This document shows positions 51,270 to 59,527 of a stretch of DNA of 64,000 nt, in pieces. Below the pieces are notes generated by a model. It searched no databases. It worked only from the letters and a program-made list of their open reading frames with translations, and was not told the origin of the DNA. Source of the stretch: Planctomycetaceae bacterium (GTDB lineage Bacteria; Planctomycetota; Planctomycetia; Planctomycetales; Planctomycetaceae); NCBI GenBank assembly GCA_041398825.1, contig JAWKTX010000017.1:58029-122028 (forward strand). The letters are read 5' to 3'. Numbering within the stretch: the stretch's first letter is position 1; each line of letters starts with the position of its first letter. The position numbers and the translations under genes are program-made.

Positions 51270-53021
51270 TCATGAGGGATTCGAGGAATTCGATGAAGTC
51301 ATCATTTTCTCGGCGATCAGATCCCTGACGTATCCGGTTGTTTCCGCGATCGGAACTTTGCTCGCATCTTTGTCCGTTCGCCATTTCACTTCTGTGACGC
51401 CTTCGGCAAGACCCTTGCCTCCGACGGTAATCCGGAGGGGAATGCCGATCAGATCAGCATCTTTAAATTTGAACCCCGGGCGTTGGTCACGGTCATCCAT
51501 CAGGACATCAATCCCAGCGTTTCCAAGTTGTTCGTAGAGAGTATTCGCGACCTTCATGACGGCATCGTCACTGACATTTAACGGGATGATCTGCACAGAG
51601 TAAGGTGCGACAGCCAGTGGCCAGATAATCCCACCTTCGTCGTGGCAGGTTTCAACGATTGCGGCAACAACACGTGTCACACCGATGCCGTAACATCCCA
51701 TGATGATGGGGTGAGCTTCTTCATTTGCGTCGACAAAGGTTGCGTCAAGTGACACGCTGTACTTGGTGCCAAGCTTAAAGACATGGCCCACTTCGATTCC
51801 GTGGACAATCTCCAGCACCCCATCGCATTTCGGACATGAGTCGCCCGCTTCAGCGTTTCGCAGGTCGAAGGTTTCCGGGAGCTCAAAATGTGTGCCCGGT
51901 ATCACTCCTGTCAGGTGTGCGTCTTTTTCATTCGCTCCGGTGATGGCGGAGGAAATTTGAGCGACATCGTGATCTGCAATGTACGCACATTGAATTCCGA
52001 CGGGGCCTGCAAACCCTACGGGAGCCCCTGTCACTTTGAGGATCGTGGCCTCGTCTGCCAGTTCGACTGTGGTGGCCTGGCAGGCCCGTCGAATTTTTCC
52101 TTCATTCGCTTCGTGGTCGCCGCGAAGCAGGACGGCAACCGGTTTTTCATCCACAGAGTAGATGAGTGTTTTGATGAACGAAGTCGGAGCCGCGTTCAGC
52201 ATCTTGCTGACCTGTTCGATGCTGCCTGCATTGGGCGTTGCAACTTTGGCAGGATCGGCCGCTTCATTCACCTTTGTTGGCAGATTCGACACGCGTCCGG
52301 TGTCGGCGCGTTCCTGATTCGCCGCGTAGTTGCACCCGGGGCAACGGACGACGAAGTCTTCGCCATTGTCTGCCGGGGCCATGAATTCATGTGATGCATC
52401 GCCGCCGATGGGACCGCTTTCTGCTTCAACCGGCAGGTATTCCAGGCCGCAACGTTCAAAGATTCGGCAGTAGGCATTGTACATCGCATCATAGGCGGCA
52501 TTCAGTTGTTCGATGGAGCTGCCGAAGCTGTAGGCATCCTTCATCAGGAATTCGCTGGTTCGCAAGACACCAAACCGGGGGCGTTCTTCGTTGCGAAACT
52601 TTGTTTGAATCTGATAAAGCGTGATGGGAAGCTGACGATAGCTGCTGATGTGGCGTGCCATCAGGTCCGTGATCACTTCTTCGTGCGTCGGGCCGAGAGC
52701 AAAATGCAGTTTGCGATCGCCTCGTTTTGCTTCGAAGTTGAACAGCACATTGCCAAAGGCCTCTTTACGGCCGGTTCGTTCGAAGATTTCAATAGGCTGC
52801 AATGCAGGCATGAACAGTTCAATTGCCCCGGCCTTGTCCATTTCCTGACGGACGATTTCACTGACCTTGCGAACCGCGCGGTAGCCCAGGGGCAGGTAGG
52901 TGTAAGATCCTGCCATCAGTTGCCGAATCAGGCCCGCTCGCAGCATCAGCTGGTGGCTGGGAACTTCGGCCTCGGACGGGACTTCCTTCATGGTGGGGAT
53001 GAATGTCTGTGACCAGCGCAC
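51270..53021 (-). CDS. proS: Prolyl-tRNA synthetase
   Basis: 583 residues from a GTG start at 53021 with AAGGA 9 nt upstream. Bacterial-type ProRS: class II motifs GSYTYLPLGYRAVRKV, TQIQTKFRNE-type RFRNEERPRFG and RTSEFLMKDAYSFG, then the editing (INS) domain with PTSFIKTLIYSVD and RRACQATTVELAD. The C-terminal block has IMGCYGIGVTRVVAA and the anticodon-binding domain. Length is standard for the editing-competent form. Confidence 0.94.
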   Translation of the reverse strand: MRWSQTFIPTMKEVPSEAEVPSHQLMLRAGLIRQLMAGSYTYLPLGYRAVRKVSEIVRQEMDKAGAIELFMPALQPIEIFERTGRKEAFGNVLFNFEAKRGDRKLHFALGPTHEEVITDLMARHISSYRQLPITLYQIQTKFRNEERPRFGVLRTSEFLMKDAYSFGSSIEQLNAAYDAMYNAYCRIFERCGLEYLPVEAESGPIGGDASHEFMAPADNGEDFVVRCPGCNYAANQERADTGRVSNLPTKVNEAADPAKVATPNAGSIEQVSKMLNAAPTSFIKTLIYSVDEKPVAVLLRGDHEANEGKIRRACQATTVELADEATILKVTGAPVGFAGPVGIQCAYIADHDVAQISSAITGANEKDAHLTGVIPGTHFELPETFDLRNAEAGDSCPKCDGVLEIVHGIEVGHVFKLGTKYSVSLDATFVDANEEAHPIIMGCYGIGVTRVVAAIVETCHDEGGIIWPLAVAPYSVQIIPLNVSDDAVMKVANTLYEQLGNAGIDVLMDDRDQRPGFKFKDADLIGIPLRITVGGKGLAEGVTEVKWRTDKDASKVPIAETTGYVRDLIAEKMMTSSNSSNPS

Positions 53022-53552
53022 GATAGTATCCTTATGGAGTGCGAAAAATTCGCGATATCAACATGCACACGATGTGCAGGGGGTGTGGCGAGAAACCAGC
53101 ATTATCCGTGAGGCGTCTTGCAGGGTTCGACACAGGCAGAGGGCATACACCTTTGCCGGGAGCCGCGGATTCTAGCAGAGGTCGGATTTCAGCAAACTGA
53201 TTCTCAAAAGTGCCTGTTTCTGTGATCTGAGAGGCATTTTTGAGAGCTGTAGATGGGATTGAGCACCCTGGATTGGCGCTCTGGGATGGGGTCGTTAAAG
53301 TGGCCTGGAGTAATCGAGTCCTGCCAATTTCAGGGCTCGCAATCTGCGAGTGGGACCGCGAGCGACCATTGGCTGAGAGCGACCATTGGCTAAGAGCGAC
53401 CATTGGCTGAGAGCGACCACGGGATCTGAGATCCTGAAATAAGAGGTCGACTCGTGTGAATGATGCCTCTACCTCCATGCGGCAGATCGATTTCGGGTCA
53501 AGGGCGGTGCCCTTGTGATAAGTCCCCCTGTCTTCAGAAACACGGCAATTCC
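53022..53552. other. Divergent intergenic region proS / gap with tandem repeats
   Basis: About 530 bases. Its one clear structure is the 17-bp tandem array at 53362-53420, listed separately. The rest shows no gene that I can support. Confidence 0.4.
53362..53420. repeat. 17-bp tandem array, 3.5 copies
   Basis: Unit GCGACCATTGGCTGAGA at 53362-53378, 53379-53395 (one change, G to A), 53396-53412, then GCGACCAC to 53420. It lies 130-190 nt upstream of the gap start codon. ATTGG/CCAAT lies in each unit, so spacing would place identical sites on roughly alternating helix faces. Confidence 0.92.
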
Positions 53553-54551
53553 ATGATCAAATTAGGTATCAACGGCTTTGGTCGTATCGGACGAATGGTG
53601 TTCCGCGCGGCCGTTCAGAATTTCGCAAACGACATTGAAGTAGTGGGTATCAACGACCTGCTGGAGCCAGAGTACCTGGCCTACATGCTGAAATTCGATT
53701 CAGTTCATGGTCGTTTTCAGGGTGAAGTTTCCGTGGATGGGACGGACCTTGTGGTGAATGGCAGGAAGATCCGGCTGACTGCCGTTAAAGATCCATCAAC
53801 ACTGAAATGGGACGAAGTCGGGGCAGACGTCGTTGTTGAATCCACGGGGCTCTTCCTCACCGACGAAACCGCTCGCAACCACATCAAAGCTGGTGCGAAA
53901 AAAGTCATTATGTCTGCACCATCGAAGGACGAAACTCCCATGTTCGTCTACGGTGTGAATCACACTGGCTATGCTGGTCAGGATATTATCAGCAATGCGA
54001 GCTGCACAACGAACTGTCTTGCACCGCTGGCGAAGGTGATTAACGACAATTTTGGCATCAAGCGTGGCTTGATGACGACTGTTCACGCTGCAACCGCAAC
54101 TCAGAAGACCGTCGATGGTCCAAGCTCTAAGGACTGGCGCGGCGGTCGTGGCATTCTGGAAAACATCATTCCTTCATCAACCGGGGCTGCAAAGGCTGTT
54201 GGTAAGGTGATTCCGGAGCTCAATAAGAAGTTGACCGGAATGGCGTTTCGCGTTCCGACCTCTGATGTATCGGTGGTCGACCTGACAGTAGAACTGAACA
54301 GCGAAGCGACTTACGACCAGATTTGTGCAGCCGTCAAGGCTGCTGCAGATGGCCCAATGAAGGGCATCATGGGTTACACGACGGAAAAGGTGGTTTCCAC
54401 TGATTTTGTTGGCGAAAGCTGCACCAGCGTCTTCGATGCTGAAGCTGGTATCGCTCTTGATGGCACATTCGTGAAGCTTGTCAGCTGGTATGACAACGAA
54501 TGGGGCTATTCAAATAAAGTGCTGGAGATGGCACGCGTTATTGCGAAGTAG
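53553..54551 (+). CDS. gap: Glyceraldehyde-3-phosphate dehydrogenase
   Basis: 332 residues from ATG 53553 (MIKLGINGFGRIGRMVFRAA). It oxidises and phosphorylates GAP with NAD+ in glycolysis. The catalytic cysteine is in SNASCTTNCLAPLAK; the histidine lies in the TVHAATATQKTVDGPS region; the phosphate site has SSTGAAKAVGKVIPEL; the end WYDNEWGYSNKVLEMA is standard. The upstream open extension is not family-like. A terminator follows 33 nt after the stop. Confidence 0.95.
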   Translation: MIKLGINGFGRIGRMVFRAAVQNFANDIEVVGINDLLEPEYLAYMLKFDSVHGRFQGEVSVDGTDLVVNGRKIRLTAVKDPSTLKWDEVGADVVVESTGLFLTDETARNHIKAGAKKVIMSAPSKDETPMFVYGVNHTGYAGQDIISNASCTTNCLAPLAKVINDNFGIKRGLMTTVHAATATQKTVDGPSSKDWRGGRGILENIIPSSTGAAKAVGKVIPELNKKLTGMAFRVPTSDVSVVDLTVELNSEATYDQICAAVKAAADGPMKGIMGYTTEKVVSTDFVGESCTSVFDAEAGIALDGTFVKLVSWYDNEWGYSNKVLEMARVIAK

Positions 54552-54583
54552 GCTCTGGCAGTTCACTGCTCAACAGCAAGCTG

Positions 54584-54617
54584 CAGCCCTGTGGATCTTC
54601 CACAGGGCTGTTTGTCA
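54584..54617 (+). terminator. Terminator of gap
   Basis: A 12-bp perfect stem CAGCCCTGTGGA / TCCACAGGGCTG with loop TCT, followed by TTTGTCATT. The stem is strong; the T-run is short but well placed. Confidence 0.75.
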
Positions 54618-54768
54618 TTCCGGACGCAGGTCGTTTGGACGGATTCGTCACGCCAATTGTGGCGGTCGTGCGCCGTTTCGAGGTTGTCTTGTGTTCGCGG
54701 TAGCATGTCTTCGCGGTATCATTCTTGCGTGGAATGGTCTTACTTCAATCTCTCGAAAGCCGTTGTTG

Positions 54769-55806
54769 ATGTCCGACGTCTCCTTCAAGGAACACCTGAG
54801 TTCGCTTCGTCAGGAAGTCGAAGCAGCACTGGTGGAGAATCTGGGATCAGCGCGGTGGCCCGCCAGTTTGAAAGAGGCGGTGGAATACAGCTTGATGGCG
54901 GGCGGCAAACGCCTTCGCCCGGTTCTGGTGCTACTGGCATGCGAACTGTGTGGCGGTGAACGCAGAAAGGCGTTTGCAGCAGCCTGTGCAATGGAGATGA
55001 TCCATACCTATTCGCTGATTCACGATGACCTGCCGTCAATGGATGATGATGAACTGAGGCGGGGGCGTCCGACGAGCCATGTCGTTTTTGGAGAGGCCCT
55101 GGCAATATTAGCGGGTGATTGTTTGTTGACCCATGCCTTTCAGACGCTGACCAGCGGCGATTCTCCGCCGAGAGTCATGGCCGAGCTCGTCAGGGTCTTG
55201 TCGTCTGCTGCCAGTGGATCGGGAATGGTTGGTGGTCAGGTACTGGACCTTGAAGCAGAGCGGGGGCCATTCCGAAATAGGCTTTTGACTGAACCAGCCG
55301 ATCGGGAAAATGACCACGGCCTTTCTTTCGACCGTTTGGTTTCGGCAGAATCTGCGGATTCTGAAGAGCAGGGCGGTGCCGAAGCAGAACAAACAGAGAT
55401 CGGTTCCAACTTTCAGGACACGCGTGACGTAGACCACTTAATTCGTATCCACTCCATGAAAACAGGTGCATTGATTGCAGCCTCGCTGGAATTGGGCGCG
55501 ATCTGTGCTGAAGGTTCCGTTCAGGATCGTGAGCGTCTGCGCCAATATGGACTTCTGATCGGCCTGGCATTCCAGATTGCCGATGATTTACTGGATGTCA
55601 CCGGGTCGAACAGCAAACTTGGAAAGACTACGGGACGTGATGTGGACCTGGGCAAACTGACATATCCGTCGCTTCTTGGTGTTGAAGCCAGCCGAAACAG
55701 GGCGGAGCTACTTGTTCAGCAGGCCTGTGAACTGCTGAGCCCTTATGGGAACCGAGCCGTCTGGTTGACAGATTTAGCCCGGTTTATCGTGGAAAGAGAT
55801 CACTAG
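54769..55806 (+). CDS. ispA: Polyprenyl (farnesyl/geranyl) diphosphate synthase with an internal insertion
   Basis: 345 residues from ATG 54769 (MSDVSFKEHLSSLRQE). It condenses IPP onto allylic diphosphates. The trans-prenyltransferase core is complete: SLMAGGKRLRPVLVLLA, first Asp-rich motif LIHDDLPSMDDDELRRG, KTGALIAASLELGA, and second Asp-rich motif FQIADDLLDVTG. Between GGQVLDLEAE and the IHSMKTGAL helix there is an extra ~45-50 residues, polar and Glu-rich (ESADSEEQGGAEAEQTE), not expected in IspA. Chain length (C15 or C20) cannot be fixed. The stop is directly followed by dxs. Confidence 0.88.
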   Translation: MSDVSFKEHLSSLRQEVEAALVENLGSARWPASLKEAVEYSLMAGGKRLRPVLVLLACELCGGERRKAFAAACAMEMIHTYSLIHDDLPSMDDDELRRGRPTSHVVFGEALAILAGDCLLTHAFQTLTSGDSPPRVMAELVRVLSSAASGSGMVGGQVLDLEAERGPFRNRLLTEPADRENDHGLSFDRLVSAESADSEEQGGAEAEQTEIGSNFQDTRDVDHLIRIHSMKTGALIAASLELGAICAEGSVQDRERLRQYGLLIGLAFQIADDLLDVTGSNSKLGKTTGRDVDLGKLTYPSLLGVEASRNRAELLVQQACELLSPYGNRAVWLTDLARFIVERDH

Positions 55807-57711
55807 ATGTCATTCGAAATCCTGAGCAATCTGAAGTCGCCCAAGCAATTGCGGGGATTCAGCGATGCGGATCTGAACAAGCTTTCCAGCGAGATTCGTG
55901 AGGCCCTGTTATCGATCGTCTCGGACCGTGCCGCGCATTTCGCAAGCAATCTGGGGGTTGTTGAACTATGCATTGCGTTGCATCAGGTCTACGATTTTTC
56001 GGTCGATCGACTAATTTGGGATACCGGACATCAGATCTACCCTCATAAGTTGATCACCGGCCGATTTGATCAGTTCCAGACGATTCGTCGTCGGGGCGGA
56101 TTAATGGGCTACCCGAATCCGTTAGAGAGCGAGTACGACTTATTTGTCACCGGACATGCCGGCAGCAGCGTGTCGACGGTGTTGGGGATGAAGGCGGCTG
56201 ATGACCTCCTATTCACAGACGGTCGCAAGTCGGTTGCCGTCATCGGTGATGGCGCGTTGCCTTCGGGAATTGTCTTTGAAGCGATGAACAACGCTGCCGG
56301 GTTGAATAAAGATCTCCTGGTGATCCTGAACGACAACAAGATGGGCATCTGCCCACGCGTTGGCGGAGTTGCCAGTTATCTTGACAAGGCTCGCGTTGCA
56401 CCGTTCTACAATGGATTAAAACGAGACGTTTCCTGGTTGCTGAATCGTGTTCCGCTGGTCGGAGAATCCACGGAGAAGATGCTGAGCGGCTTTAAAGATG
56501 CCGTGAAGTCTTTCCTGCATGGCGGCATGTTGTTCGAAGAAATGGGTTTTCGTTACATCGGTCCCATTGACGGTCATGACATTAAATCACTTCGTCAGTA
56601 CCTGGAAATGATCCGGGATGTCAAGGGCCCGGTTCTGCTGCACGTGTTCACAGAGAAAGGCCATGGATTCGAACCGGCATGCAAGGATCCGGTCAAGTTC
56701 CATACACCCTCACCGTTCAAACGCGATGGCGAAAATGAGATTGTCCCGGTCAGGAGCTCGTCTGCAACTTCCTACACCGAAGTGATGTCAGACGCAATCT
56801 ATGACGCGATGAATGAAGACAGTCGGGTCTGTGTGCTGACCGCCGCGATGTGTGCCGGGAATAAGCTGGAACGAATTCGGGACGAGCATCCGGATCGGTT
56901 CTTCGATACCGGGATTTGCGAAAGTCATGCCGTTGCGTTCGCCGGAGGTATGGCCAAGTCAGGGATGTTGCCCATCGTTGATATTTACAGCACATTCCTG
57001 CAGCGCAGTTTCGACCAGATCTTTCAGGAGGTGGCGCTTCAGAATCTGCCGGTGGTCTTTACGATGGACCGGGCAGGTTTGTGTGGTCCTGACGGTCCCA
57101 CGCACCATGGTGTCTTCGACAACTCCTACATGCGGATCTTCCCCAATATGGTGGTGATGGCTCCGGCTGATGAGCAGGAAATTCGCCCAATGTTGAGCTT
57201 CTCGCTGGATTGCGGTGCGCCTGCATCCATTCGATACCCCAAGACAGCCGTTGTGTCGGTTGAACGAGACGTCGCTCCCGTGGAACTCGGCAAAGCAGAA
57301 GTGTTGTCATGGGGCAAAGACGGCAACATCATCTCGTGCGGCACAATGCTGTCTTCGGCTGTCGCTGCTGCGAAGCAACTTGCGGAAGAGGGAATTGATG
57401 TTGGTGTTATTAACGCACGTTTTGTGAAGCCCATCGATGCAGGAATGGTTGCAAAGGCTGCGGAGAGCGGCTTCGTCATCACAATCGAAGAAAACGCCAT
57501 CATTGGAGGGTTCGGCAGTGCGGTACTGGAGTGTGCTGCCATGCAAGGGCTGAACACAGAGCATTTTCGAGTCCTCGGAATTCCGGATCAATTCGTCGAA
57601 CACGGCGACCGTGCCGATTTGCTCGCAGATCTGGGGCTTGATAGTGATGGACTTGTCCTGGCCGCGAAAGAGCTGATGCAACGGGCAGGTCAGCGATCTG
57701 CTACACTCTGA
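55807..57711 (+). CDS. dxs: 1-deoxy-D-xylulose-5-phosphate synthase
   Basis: 634 residues; the ATG comes immediately after the preceding TAG, so translation is probably coupled. First step of the MEP pathway: pyruvate plus GAP to DXP with thiamine diphosphate. N-terminal ThDP site: WDTGHQIYPHKLITGR, VTGHAGSSVSTVLG, VIGDGALPSG and ILNDNKMGI. Central pyrimidine domain: DTGICESHAVAFAGGMA, FLQRSFDQIFQEVALQ, DRAGLCGPDGPTHHG. The C-terminal domain is the transketolase type. GDGAL-P-S-G replaces the more usual GDGA(M/L)TGG, a small deviation near the cofactor. Confidence 0.93.
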   Translation: MSFEILSNLKSPKQLRGFSDADLNKLSSEIREALLSIVSDRAAHFASNLGVVELCIALHQVYDFSVDRLIWDTGHQIYPHKLITGRFDQFQTIRRRGGLMGYPNPLESEYDLFVTGHAGSSVSTVLGMKAADDLLFTDGRKSVAVIGDGALPSGIVFEAMNNAAGLNKDLLVILNDNKMGICPRVGGVASYLDKARVAPFYNGLKRDVSWLLNRVPLVGESTEKMLSGFKDAVKSFLHGGMLFEEMGFRYIGPIDGHDIKSLRQYLEMIRDVKGPVLLHVFTEKGHGFEPACKDPVKFHTPSPFKRDGENEIVPVRSSSATSYTEVMSDAIYDAMNEDSRVCVLTAAMCAGNKLERIRDEHPDRFFDTGICESHAVAFAGGMAKSGMLPIVDIYSTFLQRSFDQIFQEVALQNLPVVFTMDRAGLCGPDGPTHHGVFDNSYMRIFPNMVVMAPADEQEIRPMLSFSLDCGAPASIRYPKTAVVSVERDVAPVELGKAEVLSWGKDGNIISCGTMLSSAVAAAKQLAEEGIDVGVINARFVKPIDAGMVAKAAESGFVITIEENAIIGGFGSAVLECAAMQGLNTEHFRVLGIPDQFVEHGDRADLLADLGLDSDGLVLAAKELMQRAGQRSATL

Positions 57712-57868
57712 CACTGTCGTTGATGCATGGTGTTGGGGTGTGGAGATTCGCGGCGACTATCGCAAACCGAAGACGTTTGCGGGATGACCAGAATGGACCC
57801 ATCGCCGTGAGATGTGGAGGCGTATTTGGTCGACAGGGTTTGCGAATCGACGAAGGATGAGATTCATT

Positions 57869-59236
57869 ATGCCAGTCAGAGCGTTTGGGTACACGATTGT
57901 TATTCTGACATTGCTTAGCTGTACCGCTGGATCGTTCGCAAATAGTCAGGAGCCCGCGGAGAAAGTTCGGCTGGAAGCTGTCACTGATGCGAATGTTGTC
58001 ACCAGGGTCGATTATCGAGTGGCCATTCGCGGAAAGATGATCACGCCGGCCAACGGCGGGCAGACCAAACTTGAACTGAAATCCGATGCCCATTTCGACT
58101 TCCGCCAACGGCAGTTTCAGCCGGTGGTTGCCGGACCTTTTGGTGTCCGGGCGGTTCGGCTGTTTTCAGATGCCACATCGAATACCCTCGTCGGCGACGA
58201 TTACAAGACAGACATTAACCTTCCGCCGTCGCACCGTTTATTGCAGGTCTATGGCACAGAATCCGGGCTTAATCACGTGAGTCCGGACGTGCGATTAACG
58301 CGACAACATGTTGATCTGCTTCAAATGCCGATGGATCCGCTTTTTGCGAACGGACTGTTGCCCGGTCGGGACCTGTCGTCGAATGACGAAAAATGGAATA
58401 CCGATGCATGGGTCGTACCTTCGTTGTGCGGAATGGAGGCTGCCATATCTCAGTCGGCAACCTGCAGGATTCGTACGCTGACTGAGGCCGCTGCAACTGT
58501 TGAATTTGAACTGACAGCTGATGGAGCCGTGCACGGATCCGGCTCAAAAGTTGTCGTGAAGGGTACGCTGACGTTTGATCGGGGCAGTCAACTGATCACA
58601 GCTTTGAAGGCAGAATTCAAAGAATTGCGATCACCCGGTGCTGTTAGTCCGGGGCTGGATGTCGTCGCCAACATCGAATGGAATCAGTCCCTCGCTGAGA
58701 ACAAAGCTGACCTGCCGATGGAGATTTCGGAGTCGGAACCGGATGCAAACCGCCTGTTGCTGACACTCGCTACTCCGTGGAAACTTGCATTGCTGCATAA
58801 CCGCAACTGGCACCTGTTTCATGAGACCGCTGATATGGTCATGCTTCGATTGCTGGACAACGGGAATCTGATGGGGCAGTGCAACATTTCGCCATCGATC
58901 CTGATGCCGCAGGGCCAATTTACCTCCGAGAAACAGTTTGGTGATGAAGTGGCTGGAGCTGTGGCTCCGCGGGAGGGCAGAGTCGTCTCGTCTGTGGTCA
59001 GGAATAGCGTAGGGGAGTGGCGAATTCATTCGATTCGAGCGGAAAGCAAAGCCGCGGAAAAGACGATTCAGTGGGACTATCACCTCTGCAGTCACACCAG
59101 CGGCCAGCAGTTTCTGGTGGTTTTTTCGCATACCTCAGATGTCGATGCGATCTTCAATGAACAGGCAGAGACTTTGCTGAAATCTCTGACTTTAAGGATC
59201 ACAGGGAATCGCTCGCGGATTCCCCTGCCCAGGTGA
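57869..59236 (+). CDS. Secreted protein of unknown function
   Basis: 455 residues from ATG 57869 with AAGGA 11 nt upstream; ATG 57857 is an alternative. The signal sequence (VRAFGYTIVILTLLSCTAG) could be a weak lipobox (LLSC) or an ordinary signal. The mature protein is beta-rich without recognised domains, with several W/R-rich segments (WQIHS-type strands) and a cluster near the C-terminus (YHLCSHTSGQQFLVVFSHT). No catalytic motif seen. It lies 158 nt after dxs in the same direction. Confidence 0.7.
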   Translation: MPVRAFGYTIVILTLLSCTAGSFANSQEPAEKVRLEAVTDANVVTRVDYRVAIRGKMITPANGGQTKLELKSDAHFDFRQRQFQPVVAGPFGVRAVRLFSDATSNTLVGDDYKTDINLPPSHRLLQVYGTESGLNHVSPDVRLTRQHVDLLQMPMDPLFANGLLPGRDLSSNDEKWNTDAWVVPSLCGMEAAISQSATCRIRTLTEAAATVEFELTADGAVHGSGSKVVVKGTLTFDRGSQLITALKAEFKELRSPGAVSPGLDVVANIEWNQSLAENKADLPMEISESEPDANRLLLTLATPWKLALLHNRNWHLFHETADMVMLRLLDNGNLMGQCNISPSILMPQGQFTSEKQFGDEVAGAVAPREGRVVSSVVRNSVGEWRIHSIRAESKAAEKTIQWDYHLCSHTSGQQFLVVFSHTSDVDAIFNEQAETLLKSLTLRITGNRSRIPLPR

Positions 59237-59527
59237 GTCAGATTTCTGATTCGTCGTTCGGTCATTGCCGCTGAACGGCAACTCTCTTTTCTGACGATTG
59301 TTACTGGAACGTAGCCCGTCGAATGAGTTGTCAGACCCCCTCAAGTGCCTATATTCCAGTGGGACACCTATTGCCCCGAAACCAACAGCTGGTCTAACAT
59401 AGCTCGGTTATTTTGGCGTTGATTTGAATCATTTACTCGGCTTTGCATGAGGTCGAGATCGGTCCATCAGAGTTGTTGTCCTGATATCAGGCACTCCGAG
59501 GATGGTTTCAGCAAGGGAAAAATAAGC

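Noticed and set aside
53362..53420. Possible CRISPR array
   Set aside because: Units are head-to-tail with no spacers and no palindromic repeat; no cas genes are present. It is a simple tandem repeat.
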